A stretch of DNA of 64,000 nucleotides. It comes from Chloroflexota bacterium (GTDB lineage Bacteria; Chloroflexota; Dehalococcoidia; UBA2979). A program made the translations under genes and the position numbers. The notes under the pieces were generated by a model. That model saw nothing but the letters and a program-made list of their open reading frames with translations. It made no database searches and was not told where the DNA came from. Of this stretch, positions 8,650 to 18,082 are shown one piece after another. The stretch is taken from positions 62,001 through 126,000 of the forward strand of contig CANJBO010000001.1 in the NCBI GenBank assembly GCA_947472995.1. The letters are read 5' to 3'. How positions within the stretch are numbered: position 1 is the stretch's first letter; every line of letters begins with the position of its first letter.

Positions 8650-11600
8650 GTGTACCTGAGGCGACTCGAGGTCCACGGCTTCAAGGCGTTCGCGGACCGG
8701 CAGCGGTTCGAGTTCGGGCCGGGCATGACCGTGATCGCGGGGCCGAACGGCTCCGGCAAGTCGAACGTCGCCGACGCGCTGCGCTGGGCGCTGGGCGAGC
8801 AGTCGTCGAAGCAGATCCGCGCCCGCAAGACCGAGGACGTGATCTTCTCCGGCTCCGAGAAGCGCCGTCAGATGGGCCTCGCCGAGGTCACGCTCTACCT
8901 CGACAACACGGACGGCTGGATGCCGATCGAGTTCACCGAGGTAGCCGTGACGCGCCGCGCGCACCGCTCCGGCGACAACGAGTACCTGATCAACAACCAG
9001 CAGGTGCGTCTTTCCGATGTCCTCGACCTCTTCCGCCGTGCGCAGGTCGGCCAGAACTCCTACGCGCACATGTCGCAGGGCCTCGTCGACGAGGTGCTGG
9101 CGCTGCGCCCGCAGGATCGCCGCGAGCTGATCGAGGAGGCCGCGGACGTCCGCCGCCACCGCCACCAGCTGACGCTGTCGGAGCGCCGCCTCGTGGAGAC
9201 GCGCGACAACCTCGGCCACGTGCGCATGCTGATCCGCGAGGTCGAGCCGCGCCTGCGCGCGCTCGCTCGCCAGTCGCGCCGCGCCGCGCGCTACCAGGAG
9301 CTCGCCGCCGACCTGTCGGACGCGCTGCAGGTGGTGCTCGAGGCCGAGCTGCGCGAGGCGCTGGAGGTGCAGACGGGCTCGCAGGCCGCGCACGACCAGC
9401 AGTCGCAGGCGTTCAACGCCGCGCGCACCGCGCTCCAGCAGACCGAGGCGCGCCTGAAGGACGTCGAGGCCACGCTCGCGACGCGCCGCACCGCGCTGGA
9501 GACGGCGCAGGCGCGCGAGCGCGAACTCGCCGAGGAAGGCCTGCGCCTGGAGCAGGCGGTCGCGCTCGCGGCGCAGCGGCTGGAGCTGCTCGCCGTGCGC
9601 CGCACGGAACTCGAGGCCTCGATCGCCGCCGAGGACATCCCCGCCGACGACGCGTCGGCGATCGACGCGACGATCGCGGAGTTCGACAGCGCGATGACCG
9701 CGGCGCAGACGGAGCTCGCCCGCCAGCGCGAGGCGCTGACCTCCGCCGACGAGGCGACGCGCACCGTGCTGCGCGACCTGAACGAGGTGGAGGCGCGCCG
9801 CGCGCGCCTCGAGATGGAGATCGAGGACGGCGAGCGCCGCATCCGCGAAGAGCAGGCCCGCGCCGAGGCCGACGCGCTCGCACGCGCACAGGCCGCCTCG
9901 CAGCGCGTCGATCTGCTGCGCATGACCGCCGAGCAGGACACGCTCGCCGAGGAGCACGCGCGCGCCGGTGCGCTGCTCGCGGACGCCGCGCGCCTCGCCC
10001 GCGAGCGGCGCGAGTCGGCCGAGCGTCGGCTCGAGGAAGAGGTGCGCGCGCACCAGGCCGCGACCGAGGCGCTGCGCGCCGCGCAGCAGCAGGTCACGCA
10101 GCTCGAGGAGCGCCAGACGCTGATCGAGATGCTGCGCGACTCGGTCCCCACCGGGAACGCCGGTGCTCAAGCCCTCGTCGAGGCCGGTCGCAAGGCCCCC
10201 GTCGACGGCGAGGAGCCGCTGACCGGCATCATCGACGCGGTGAGCCGCCTGATCCAGGTGCCGGCGGGCCTCGAGGTCGCGATCGAGTCGGCGCTCGCGG
10301 AGCACCTCTCGGCGGTCGTCGTGGAGCACCGCGAGGAGGCGTTCGCCGCGCTGGAGTACCTGCGCGAGCACGGCTCCGGCACCGTCACGGTGTACCCGCT
10401 CGACTCGCTGGAGCACCGCTACCCGCTCAACCTGTTCAACGAGCGCGGCGTCGTCGGCATCGCCGCGCGCCTCGTGCGCTGCGAGCAGCAGTACCGGCCG
10501 CTCGTGGACACGCTGCTCGGGCGCGTGATCATCGTGGAGGACCTCCGCGTCGCGGAGCAGATGGCGACGCGCGGCCTCGGCTCGGTCGTCACGCGCGACG
10601 GCACGCTGCTGCGGCCCGGCGGGTCGATGTACGGCGGCCGCTCCGGCGGCGCGACCGAGCAGTTCTCGCTCCAGCGCGAGCTGGAGGGCCTGCCCGCGCA
10701 GATCGAGGTAGCCCGGGCCGCCATCGAACCCGCGCAGGCGCGCGTGGAGCGCGCGACCGCGATCGTCGCGGACGCGCGCGGCGCCGTGACCGCCGCGCGC
10801 AAGGGCGTGGACGAGGCGGAGGAGCAGCGCCGCACCCACGAGGGCGCGCGCACGGTGATCGAGCGTCGTCAGGCGGAGCTCGCCTCCGAGCTGAAGGCGA
10901 TCGACCGCCGCCTCGAGGCCGCGCACGCGGACGCCGGTGCGGCCGGCGCCGAGTGGCGCACGCGCGTGGACGCCGCCCGCACCAGCATCGAAGAGGTGAC
11001 GCAGCGCATCGGCGCGCTCCGCGACCGCTCCGTCGCCGTCGGCGGCGAGCGAGACGCGGCGGCCGAGCAGGTCGCCCTCGCGACGCAGCGACACGCGGCC
11101 GTCGAGGCCGAGCGACGCTCGCTGATCGCGCAGCGTGACGAGCGCGTGGCCGCGCGCAAGGCGGCGATCGAGCGCCTCGACGGGCAGCGCGCGTCGCTGG
11201 CGGCGCTGCTGCGCGAGCAGGAGGACCTGGACCTCACGCTGCGCGACCGGCGCGAGCACCTGGCGAACAACCGCACGGCGCGCGCCGAGGCGCAGGCCGC
11301 CGTCGGCCCCGCGCACGCCGCGACCGCCGACCTCGCCGCCGAGGAGCGCGAGCTGGCGACGGCGCGCGGCGACGTGCAGCGTGCGCTGCTCGCGGCCGAG
11401 CGCGAGATGCTGGAGAGCGAGAACCGGCTGCGACAGGCGGCGGAGCGCGTGCAGCGCCTCCACGCCGAGGTCGTCGAGAACAACATGGTGATCGAGGAGG
11501 ACGGCACCGTCCGTCCCGAGACGCCGATCGTCCGCCCGCTCGCGGGGCTCGGCGACGGCGAGGGTGACCTCGACGACGAGGACAGCGAGCTCGCGGGCGT

Positions 11601-12312
11601 CGCGACGCCGATGCCGGTGCGCGGCGGGGCCGAGGTGGACGTGCCGGCGCTGCGCGCGCGCATCACGGAGGTGCGCGGGCAGATCCGCGCGCTGGGCCCG
11701 GTGAACGTGGACGCGCTGGAGGACCTCAGCGCGGAGCAGGAGCGTCACGACTTCCTCGTCAACCAGATCGCCGACCTCGAGGCTGCCGAGGTGGCGCTGC
11801 GCGAAGCGATCCGCGACCTGAAGCGGCTGATCCGCACGAAGTTCGTGGAGACGTTCCACGTCGTGAACGAGCGGTTCGGCGAGTACTTCCAGCGCTTCTT
11901 CGGCGGCGGGCAGGCGGAGCTCCGGCTCGTTGAGGCGGACGACGCGGACGAGGACTCGGAGGCGGGCGTCGACATCTTCGCCCAGCCCCCGGGCAAGCGG
12001 ATCAGCAACCTGACGGTGCTCTCCGGCGGCGAGCGGTCGATGACCTCGGTCGCGCTGCTGTTCGCGCTGCTGTCCGTGAACCCGGCCCCGGTCGTCGTCC
12101 TCGACGAGGTCGACGCGGCGCTGGACGAGGCGAACGTGAACCGCTTCGTGGACACGCTGCTCGAACTGCGCGAGCGCACGCAGTTCGTCGTCATCTCGCA
12201 CAACCGCCGCACCATCGAGGCGGCCGACGCGATCTACGGCGTGTCGATGGGCGACGATTCCGCCAGCCGCGTCCTCTCGCTGAAGCTGGCCCAGCTCCCG
12301 CAGTCGGCGTAG
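8650..12312 (+). CDS. smc: chromosome segregation protein SMC
   Basis: The condensin-like ATPase that organises and separates chromosomes with ScpA/ScpB. Walker A (GPNGSGKS) is at residues 31-38. Long heptad-rich coiled coils flank a hinge at about 525-680 with the typical GIIDAV and GGSMYGG segments. The C-terminal ABC signature LSGGERS is near 1124 and Walker B (VVVLDEVDAALDEAN) near 1146. At 1220 residues it has the normal length. The GTG start abuts the rnc stop with no spacer, so rnc and smc form one transcript. Downstream lies a hairpin-rich intergenic repeat before ftsY. Confidence 0.97.
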   Translation: MYLRRLEVHGFKAFADRQRFEFGPGMTVIAGPNGSGKSNVADALRWALGEQSSKQIRARKTEDVIFSGSEKRRQMGLAEVTLYLDNTDGWMPIEFTEVAVTRRAHRSGDNEYLINNQQVRLSDVLDLFRRAQVGQNSYAHMSQGLVDEVLALRPQDRRELIEEAADVRRHRHQLTLSERRLVETRDNLGHVRMLIREVEPRLRALARQSRRAARYQELAADLSDALQVVLEAELREALEVQTGSQAAHDQQSQAFNAARTALQQTEARLKDVEATLATRRTALETAQARERELAEEGLRLEQAVALAAQRLELLAVRRTELEASIAAEDIPADDASAIDATIAEFDSAMTAAQTELARQREALTSADEATRTVLRDLNEVEARRARLEMEIEDGERRIREEQARAEADALARAQAASQRVDLLRMTAEQDTLAEEHARAGALLADAARLARERRESAERRLEEEVRAHQAATEALRAAQQQVTQLEERQTLIEMLRDSVPTGNAGAQALVEAGRKAPVDGEEPLTGIIDAVSRLIQVPAGLEVAIESALAEHLSAVVVEHREEAFAALEYLREHGSGTVTVYPLDSLEHRYPLNLFNERGVVGIAARLVRCEQQYRPLVDTLLGRVIIVEDLRVAEQMATRGLGSVVTRDGTLLRPGGSMYGGRSGGATEQFSLQRELEGLPAQIEVARAAIEPAQARVERATAIVADARGAVTAARKGVDEAEEQRRTHEGARTVIERRQAELASELKAIDRRLEAAHADAGAAGAEWRTRVDAARTSIEEVTQRIGALRDRSVAVGGERDAAAEQVALATQRHAAVEAERRSLIAQRDERVAARKAAIERLDGQRASLAALLREQEDLDLTLRDRREHLANNRTARAEAQAAVGPAHAATADLAAEERELATARGDVQRALLAAEREMLESENRLRQAAERVQRLHAEVVENNMVIEEDGTVRPETPIVRPLAGLGDGEGDLDDEDSELAGVATPMPVRGGAEVDVPALRARITEVRGQIRALGPVNVDALEDLSAEQERHDFLVNQIADLEAAEVALREAIRDLKRLIRTKFVETFHVVNERFGEYFQRFFGGGQAELRLVEADDADEDSEAGVDIFAQPPGKRISNLTVLSGGERSMTSVALLFALLSVNPAPVVVLDEVDAALDEANVNRFVDTLLELRERTQFVVISHNRRTIEAADAIYGVSMGDDSASRVLSLKLAQLPQSA

Positions 12313-12379
12313 CGGCAGCCGTCGACCGCGCGGCCGTCGAGGAGCACGAGCTTCGACGAGGTGCTGTGCGAGGGCGCCC

Positions 12380-12596
12380 ATCCCCCTGCCCCCTTCCCTG
12401 CGCGGGAAGGGGGATGAGACTTGAAGGGCTTCGCCCTTCAAGGATCCCGGGAGGGGCCGAACCTCTCCCAAGAGGGCGCCGCCGCAGACTGTGGAGTCCG
12501 CCGGGAGTGTGAGGGGCGCAGCTCCTCACACCTCTTCCGAATTCTGAACCCCTCCCGCGCCGGGAGGGGCAGGGGTGGGCCGCCTCGCACAGCACC
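12380..12596. repeat. dispersed hairpin-array repeat, copy 1
   Basis: The 448-base gap between smc and ftsY contains no credible gene but holds a run of perfect hairpins: 12389-12413 (10-bp stem, CCCCCTTCCC), 12420-12442 (10-bp stem CTTGAAGGGC, 3-base loop), 12507-12531 (8-bp stem GTGTGAGG) and 12549-12569 (9-bp stem CCCCTCCCG, 3-base loop). The reverse complement matches the intergenic stretch at 32554-32742 in the same order, with a divergent middle. No transposase is nearby. The rest of the gap (12600-12760) holds a TACGAT hexamer (12719-12724) that may be the ftsY -10 box, and the RBS AGGAG at 12751. Confidence 0.75.
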
Positions 12597-12760
12597 TCGG
12601 CGGAACTCGAGGCAAACCGCCAGCAGCAGCGCCTCGAACAGATCGCGGTGCCGCTACGTTCTCCTCGCATGCGCCGCACGCACCCGCGAGGGACACTCGC
12701 AGCTGCCACGACGGCGGGTACGATGGATCGCAATGCAGGCGAGGTGAGCGAGGAGCTGGC

Positions 12761-13729
12761 GTGAGGCTGTTCGGCGGGCGCAGCAAGGAGAGCGAAGAGG
12801 CGACCGACCAGGCGCTGGAACGCACGCGGCGCTCGTTCTTCGGGCGTGTCGCCGGGCTCTTCGCCGGCTCCGACATCACGGACGACACGTGGGACCAGCT
12901 CGAGGAAGTGCTGATCGGCGCCGACGCCGGCGTGCAGACCGCCCTCGAGGTCCTCGACCGCGTGCGCGCCCGCGCGCCCCGCCGCTCCGAGGAGCTGCGC
13001 GCGATGCTCGCCGAGGAGCTGACCGCGATCCTCGAGGCCGCGAACGAGCCGCGCGGGCGGCTCTGGGGCCATCCCGAGGGCACGGCCGATCCCGACAAGC
13101 CATTCGTCGTCCTCGTCGTCGGGGTGAACGGCAGCGGCAAGACCACCGCGATCGGGCGCCTCGCGCACGCGTACCAGCAGGAGGGGCGGCGCGTGATGGC
13201 CGCCGCCGGCGACACGTTCCGCGCCGCCGCGATCGACCAGCTGCAGGAGTGGGGGCGACGCCTCGACTTCGACGTCGTCGCGCAGGGCCCCGGCGCCGAT
13301 CCCGCCGCCGTCGCCTACGACGCGATCGAGGCGGCCCGCGCGCGGGGCCACGACGTGGTGCTCATCGATACCGCCGGCCGCCTCCAGAACAAGCAGAACC
13401 TGATGGACGAACTGTCGAAGGTGCGCCGCGTCATCGAACGGCACGTCGAGCGCGGCCCGGACGAGGTGCTGCTGGTCCTCGACGCGTCGACGGGGCAGAA
13501 CGGGCTGTCGCAGGCGCGCGCGTTCGCGGAGTCGGCGCAGGTCACCAGCGTCATGCTCACCAAGCTCGACGGCACGGCGAAGGGCGGCATCGTCTTCGCG
13601 ATCGCGCGCGAGTTCGGGCTGCCGGTCCGCTTCGTCGGCACCGGCCAGCGCGAGGGCGACCTCGCCCCGTTCGACCCGCGCGGCTTCGTCGACTCGCTCC
13701 TCGGCGACCCCGCCGCGACCGAGGCCTGA
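12761..13729 (+). CDS. ftsY: signal recognition particle receptor FtsY
   Basis: The SRP-receptor GTPase that docks ribosome/SRP complexes at the membrane for co-translational insertion. In the NG domain, G1 (GVNGSGKTTAIGR) is at about residues 120-132, DTAGRLQNK near 202, and TKLDGTAKGG near 266. The N-terminal A region is short and charged, giving 322 residues in all. The GTG at 12761 has an AGGAG RBS at 12751-12755; the frame is open upstream into the hairpin repeat but has no conserved sequence there. The rnc-smc-ftsY order is common in Gram-positive bacteria and Chloroflexota. Confidence 0.95.
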   Translation: MRLFGGRSKESEEATDQALERTRRSFFGRVAGLFAGSDITDDTWDQLEEVLIGADAGVQTALEVLDRVRARAPRRSEELRAMLAEELTAILEAANEPRGRLWGHPEGTADPDKPFVVLVVGVNGSGKTTAIGRLAHAYQQEGRRVMAAAGDTFRAAAIDQLQEWGRRLDFDVVAQGPGADPAAVAYDAIEAARARGHDVVLIDTAGRLQNKQNLMDELSKVRRVIERHVERGPDEVLLVLDASTGQNGLSQARAFAESAQVTSVMLTKLDGTAKGGIVFAIAREFGLPVRFVGTGQREGDLAPFDPRGFVDSLLGDPAATEA

Positions 13730-13787
13730 GGCCGCCCGCCTCGATGCGCCCGCGCAGCGCGATCACGCGACCCTCGACGGCACGCGC

Positions 13788-16076
13788 ATGACGCCCGCGC
13801 TGCAGGTGATCGCCTGGTACGCCGTGCTCGCCGCGATCGGGCTGGCCATGATGCTGCCCGCCGCGCTGCTCTGCGATCGCCTGCACACGCGCGGCGTGCT
13901 GTACGCGCGCCCGCTCGCGATCACGACCGTCGCGATGGCGGCGTGGCTGCTGTCCTCGTTCGGGGTGCCGTACGGGACACCGCTCGTCATCGGCTGCACG
14001 CTCGCGCTGGTCGCGTGGAGCGCGAGCATCGCGTGGCGCCGGCCGGACGTGCTGCGCGAGGTCATCGCGCGGCGCGGGATCATCCTCGCCGGCGAGGCGC
14101 TGTGCCTCGTCGCGTTCACGCTCGTGCTGCTCGCGCGCATGCAGGCGCCGGACGCCAACGCCACCGAGAAGCCGATGGACATAATGGTGCTCACGGCAGT
14201 CCACCGCGCCGCGAGCATGCCGCCGCCGGACCCGTGGCTCTCCGGCGAGACGCTCTCCTACTACCACCTCGGCCACCTCGGGATGGACGTGCTCGGACGG
14301 CTGTCCGGGGCATCGCTCGGCATCGTGTTCAACCTCGCCACCGCCACCGCGGGCGCGCTCGCCGCGCTCGCCGTCGCGGGCGTCGCGATCGATGCGGTCG
14401 CCCTCGGCCGCCCGGGCGCGACGGTGCGCCGAGGCGCGCTGCTCGTCGCCGGCGGTGCGGCCGTCGCGATGCTGCTGCTCGTCACCCCGGTCGCGGGGAT
14501 CGCGAACATCGCCGCCGCGAACGGCCTCGGCGACCCGGCCGCGTGGGCCGCGCTCGGCGTCGAGGGCGTCCCGCCCCCCGAGATCGGCGCCGTCGGCGGC
14601 GTGCCCACGGCGTTCTGGTGGTGGTGGCCGACGACTCGCATCCTCCCCGGCACGATCAACGAGTTCCCCGCGTTCACGCTGCTCCTCGGCGACCCGCACG
14701 CGCACCTGCTCGCGCTGCCGCTCGACCTCGTGGCGGTCGCGCTCGCGCTCGCGATCTTCGAGGGCGGCGAGCCGCTGACGTGGCGCCGCTGGGCGATGCG
14801 GCCGGAACGGCTGCTGCTGACGGCGATCGTGTTCGCCGGGATCGTCATGACCAACACGTGGGACATCGCCATCACCGGCGGGCTGTGGGGCGCGGCGGCG
14901 ATCGTCGCGTTCCTGCGCACCGGCTGGTCACTCGCCCCAACGCTGATCGGCGTGTCGAGGTGGGCGGTCGCCCCGATCGGCCTCGCGCTCGCGCTGGCGT
15001 GGGGGTTCATCAACGCCCTCGACACCCCGTCGCTCGGGCTCGCGCTCGTGACCGGCGAGCACTCCGATCCCACGCGCTGGCTGCTCGTCTGGCTGCCACT
15101 GCTGCTCCTCGCGCTCGTCGCGATCGCCACGCTGCGCCCGGCCCTCGATCGGCGCGCGCTGGTGCCGGCGGCGGCGATCGCGGTGCTGTCGATCGCCTCG
15201 TGGCTCGGCGCGCTCCTCGGCCGCGGGCCGGCGAGCGAGCTGGTCGCGCGCGGCACGGGGTGGGTGGTGATCGGCGGGCTCGCGATCGCGATCACGCTGG
15301 CGATCGCCGCCGCGATCCACGCGGACGGGCGTGTCGACCGCGGCCTCGGCGCCGCGCTCGCGCTGCTCGGCGCGGCGCTGCTCGTGCTGCTGGCGCTGGA
15401 GCTGTTCCGCATCTCGGACGCCTTCCCGGGGCGCTTCAACACGGTCTTCAAGTTCGGCTTCAACGCCTGGGCGCTGCTGGCCGTCGCCGGGGGCGCGCTC
15501 GCCGGCCTCGCGTGGGAGCGCGGCCTTCCCGCGGGGCGTCGAGTGACCGCGGTCGCACTCCGCCTCGGCACGGCCGTCGCGGTCACGGCGGTGCTCGCGA
15601 CGGCGCTGTTCGTCCCCGCGATGGCCGCCAGCCGCGGCACCGAGGGCCAGCTGCCCGGCCTGGACGGGGTGATGCATCTGCAACGCGATGATCCCGGGCT
15701 CTATGCGACCATCGAGTGGGCGCGCGATCACCTCGACCCGGCGCACGACGTGGTGGCGCAGGCGGTCGCGGAGTCGTACACGGGCGGCAACCGGCTCGCG
15801 GCGGTCAGCGGCGTCCCGACGCTCCTCGGCTGGCCGAACCACGAGCGGCAGTGGCGCCGTCGCGTGCCCGAGGCGGACCGCCGCGCCGTGGTGGACGCGA
15901 TCTACAGCGAGGGCGCGGTCCCGGCGACGGCAGACCTCGCGCGTCGCTTCCGGGTAACGTATGTCTATATCGGACGCGAAGAGCGTGCCGCGTACGGCCC
16001 GGACGTGGCCGTGCGGTTCGCGGGCTGGCCGGTCGCGGTGGACGCGGACGGGGCGTTGCTGGTGAGGGTGCCATGA
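13788..16076 (+). CDS. DUF2298 (Chlor_Arch_YYY) polytopic membrane protein
   Basis: A 762-residue protein with many hydrophobic helices. It has the family's hallmark segments: GETLSYYHLGHLGMD near residue 152, and GTINEFPAF followed by LLGDPHAHLLALP near 288-312. The family is known mainly from Chloroflexota and Archaea. It resembles GT-C-type membrane glycosyltransferases, but no reaction is established, so a role in transferring sugars from or to lipid carriers is inference. The C-terminal ~130 residues form a soluble, probably extracytoplasmic region. It is the first gene of a four-gene coupled cassette; the next gene overlaps its stop codon in an ATGA junction. Confidence 0.85.
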   Translation: MTPALQVIAWYAVLAAIGLAMMLPAALLCDRLHTRGVLYARPLAITTVAMAAWLLSSFGVPYGTPLVIGCTLALVAWSASIAWRRPDVLREVIARRGIILAGEALCLVAFTLVLLARMQAPDANATEKPMDIMVLTAVHRAASMPPPDPWLSGETLSYYHLGHLGMDVLGRLSGASLGIVFNLATATAGALAALAVAGVAIDAVALGRPGATVRRGALLVAGGAAVAMLLLVTPVAGIANIAAANGLGDPAAWAALGVEGVPPPEIGAVGGVPTAFWWWWPTTRILPGTINEFPAFTLLLGDPHAHLLALPLDLVAVALALAIFEGGEPLTWRRWAMRPERLLLTAIVFAGIVMTNTWDIAITGGLWGAAAIVAFLRTGWSLAPTLIGVSRWAVAPIGLALALAWGFINALDTPSLGLALVTGEHSDPTRWLLVWLPLLLLALVAIATLRPALDRRALVPAAAIAVLSIASWLGALLGRGPASELVARGTGWVVIGGLAIAITLAIAAAIHADGRVDRGLGAALALLGAALLVLLALELFRISDAFPGRFNTVFKFGFNAWALLAVAGGALAGLAWERGLPAGRRVTAVALRLGTAVAVTAVLATALFVPAMAASRGTEGQLPGLDGVMHLQRDDPGLYATIEWARDHLDPAHDVVAQAVAESYTGGNRLAAVSGVPTLLGWPNHERQWRRRVPEADRRAVVDAIYSEGAVPATADLARRFRVTYVYIGREERAAYGPDVAVRFAGWPVAVDADGALLVRVP

Positions 16077-18082
16077 CCGAGTCCGCCGTCGATGCAGCGC
16101 AGGCCCGGGACGAGCGACGCTGGGCGCTCCTCGATCGCGTGCGCGCGATCGACCTCGTCGGGTGGACGCTGATCGGGCTGTTCGCGCTGTCGCTGGTGCT
16201 GCACCTGTGGAACGTGGGCGCGCGCGCCTCGCACCACGACGAGTCGCAGCACGACGCCTTCTCGTACTACTGGGCCTCCGGCGGCAGCTACGAGCACAAC
16301 CCGCTGCTGCACGGCCCGCTCCAGTTCCACGTGATCGCGTTCATCTTCAAGGTCTTCGGCGACACCGATTTCACCGCCCGCCTCTACCACGGCGTGATGG
16401 GGTCCGTGCTGATCCTCACGCCGCTGCTGCTACGCCGCTGGCTCGGCAACACCGGCACCGTCCTCACGGCGGTGTTCCTGTTGATCTCGCCGTCGCTCCT
16501 CTACTACTCGAGGTTCGCGCGCAACGAGCTGCCGGTCGCCGTGTTCACCGTGATGATGTTCGCGGGGGCGTGGCAGTACCGGCACGACCGACGCCTGCGC
16601 TGGCTGCTGGTGATGAGCGCCGGCTACGCGCTGCTGGTCGCCTCGAAGGAGACGTCGTACATCACGGCGGCCGTGCTGCTGCTGTACCTCAACGCCGCGC
16701 TCGCGCACGCGCTGTTCGAGAGCACGTACCACGACGGCGCACGCCCGACGCTGCGCGCGCGGCTCACGAACGCGGTGTGGCTCGTCCCGAGCGCGTGGGT
16801 GTTCGCAGCGCTCTGGACGCCGCTCGCATCCGTCCGCAGACGCCTCGGCTTCACCGAGCGCCCGCCCGAGGCGGATGCGCTGCTCGTGCTGGGGACGCTG
16901 GTGCTGCCGCTGCTCGCCGCGCTCTCGCGCATCCCGCTCCACAAGATGGGCGTGATCGCGAACAGCGCCGAGGAGAGTCGCATCGGGATCGTGGTCGTCA
17001 CGCTGCTGCTCATCGCCTCGGCGGTCGTCGGATGGCTGTGGCGTGGGGACTGGTGGATCGCCTGCGCCGCGATGTTCTTCGCGATCACGGTGCCGCTGTA
17101 CATGTCGATGGGCACGCACGTCGAGGGCGTGGGCGGGCTGTTCTGGAACTCGCTGTCGTACTGGCTGGACCAGCAGGGCGTCCGCCGCGGGACGCAGCCG
17201 TGGTTCTACTACCTGATGATGATCCCGCTGTACGAGATGCTGACGCTGCTGCCCGCCCTGATCGGCGGCGCCTGGCTGGCGCTACGCCGAGGCGATCACT
17301 TCGCATCGATGTGCCTCGGCTGGGCCGGGGGCACGTTCCTCGCGCTGTCGATCGCGGGCGAGAAGATGCCGTGGCTCATCGTGCACGTGGCGCTGCCGCT
17401 GGCGTTCCTCGCCGCGTACGTACTGGACCGCGCGCTGCCGGTCGCGTGGGGGCACCTGCGGGCCGGCACCGGGCCGGTGCTGGCGTGGGGCGCGGGCGGC
17501 CTCGCCGCCGCGGTCTTCGCGATCGCGCTGGTCGTCACCGTGCGCGCCGACATCGGCCTCAACGTGTGGCACCCGGACACGCCCGTCGAACCGCTGATCT
17601 ACGTGCAGAGCTCGCCCGAGATGCCCCCACTCGCTGCCGAGATCCAGCGGGCGATCGCACGCGGCGACGCGACCTCGATCCTGCTGGACGACACCGGCGA
17701 CTCGGGCGCGTGCGGCGCCGAGGCGTGCGGGATCACGTGGCCGTGGGCCTGGTACCTGCGGCACGAGGGCCTCGGCTACGCCGCGCCCGGGCAGGTCGCG
17801 AAGGGCGACGTGGACCCGCGCGCGATCGTGATCCGGCCGCGCGGCACGAACCCGCCACCGCCGGTCCTGCAGCAGCGGTCGAACGACGTCGTCGTCTACC
17901 GCCACCGCTGGTGGTTCCCGGAGGAGGGCTACCGCGACTTCACGTGGGCCGACCTCGGTCGCGGCCTCGTCACGGGGCGGCTGCTGAGCGAGTGGGCGCG
18001 GTTCGCGTGGGACCGCGGCGACCCCGGGCTCATCTCCTCGCTCGACGGCGAGGTCTACTTCCCGCCGCGACAGGCACGCTAG
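16073..18082 (+). CDS. Agl23-like flippase-associated membrane protein (TIGR03663 family, GT-C type)
   Basis: A 669-residue polytopic membrane protein. After the first helix it has an acidic motif (SHHDESQHDAFSYYW, about residues 57-71) followed by an aromatic loop (NPLLHGPLQFHVIAFIFK), as in GT-C glycosyltransferases that use polyprenyl-phosphate sugars. TIGR03663 proteins (Agl23) are annotated as associated with flippases in archaeal and Chloroflexota glycan loci. The ATG overlaps the DUF2298 stop (ATGA), and its own stop shares a base with the next gene's GTG. The donor sugar and acceptor are unknown. Substrate assignment is inference from family and neighbours. Confidence 0.82.
   Translation: MTESAVDAAQARDERRWALLDRVRAIDLVGWTLIGLFALSLVLHLWNVGARASHHDESQHDAFSYYWASGGSYEHNPLLHGPLQFHVIAFIFKVFGDTDFTARLYHGVMGSVLILTPLLLRRWLGNTGTVLTAVFLLISPSLLYYSRFARNELPVAVFTVMMFAGAWQYRHDRRLRWLLVMSAGYALLVASKETSYITAAVLLLYLNAALAHALFESTYHDGARPTLRARLTNAVWLVPSAWVFAALWTPLASVRRRLGFTERPPEADALLVLGTLVLPLLAALSRIPLHKMGVIANSAEESRIGIVVVTLLLIASAVVGWLWRGDWWIACAAMFFAITVPLYMSMGTHVEGVGGLFWNSLSYWLDQQGVRRGTQPWFYYLMMIPLYEMLTLLPALIGGAWLALRRGDHFASMCLGWAGGTFLALSIAGEKMPWLIVHVALPLAFLAAYVLDRALPVAWGHLRAGTGPVLAWGAGGLAAAVFAIALVVTVRADIGLNVWHPDTPVEPLIYVQSSPEMPPLAAEIQRAIARGDATSILLDDTGDSGACGAEACGITWPWAWYLRHEGLGYAAPGQVAKGDVDPRAIVIRPRGTNPPPPVLQQRSNDVVVYRHRWWFPEEGYRDFTWADLGRGLVTGRLLSEWARFAWDRGDPGLISSLDGEVYFPPRQAR

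Noticed and set aside
7906-12471. A 1521-codon open frame antisense to rnc/smc
   Set aside because: It mirrors the strong GC codon bias of smc. Its translation is Arg/Ala/Leu/Val low-complexity with no domain, whereas the forward frames are clear RNase III and SMC.
12421-12747. A possible 108-residue gene between smc and ftsY
   Set aside because: The frame runs through four hairpins of the dispersed repeat and encodes an Arg/Ser/Gly-rich peptide with no RBS. The reading frame is not kept in copy 2.
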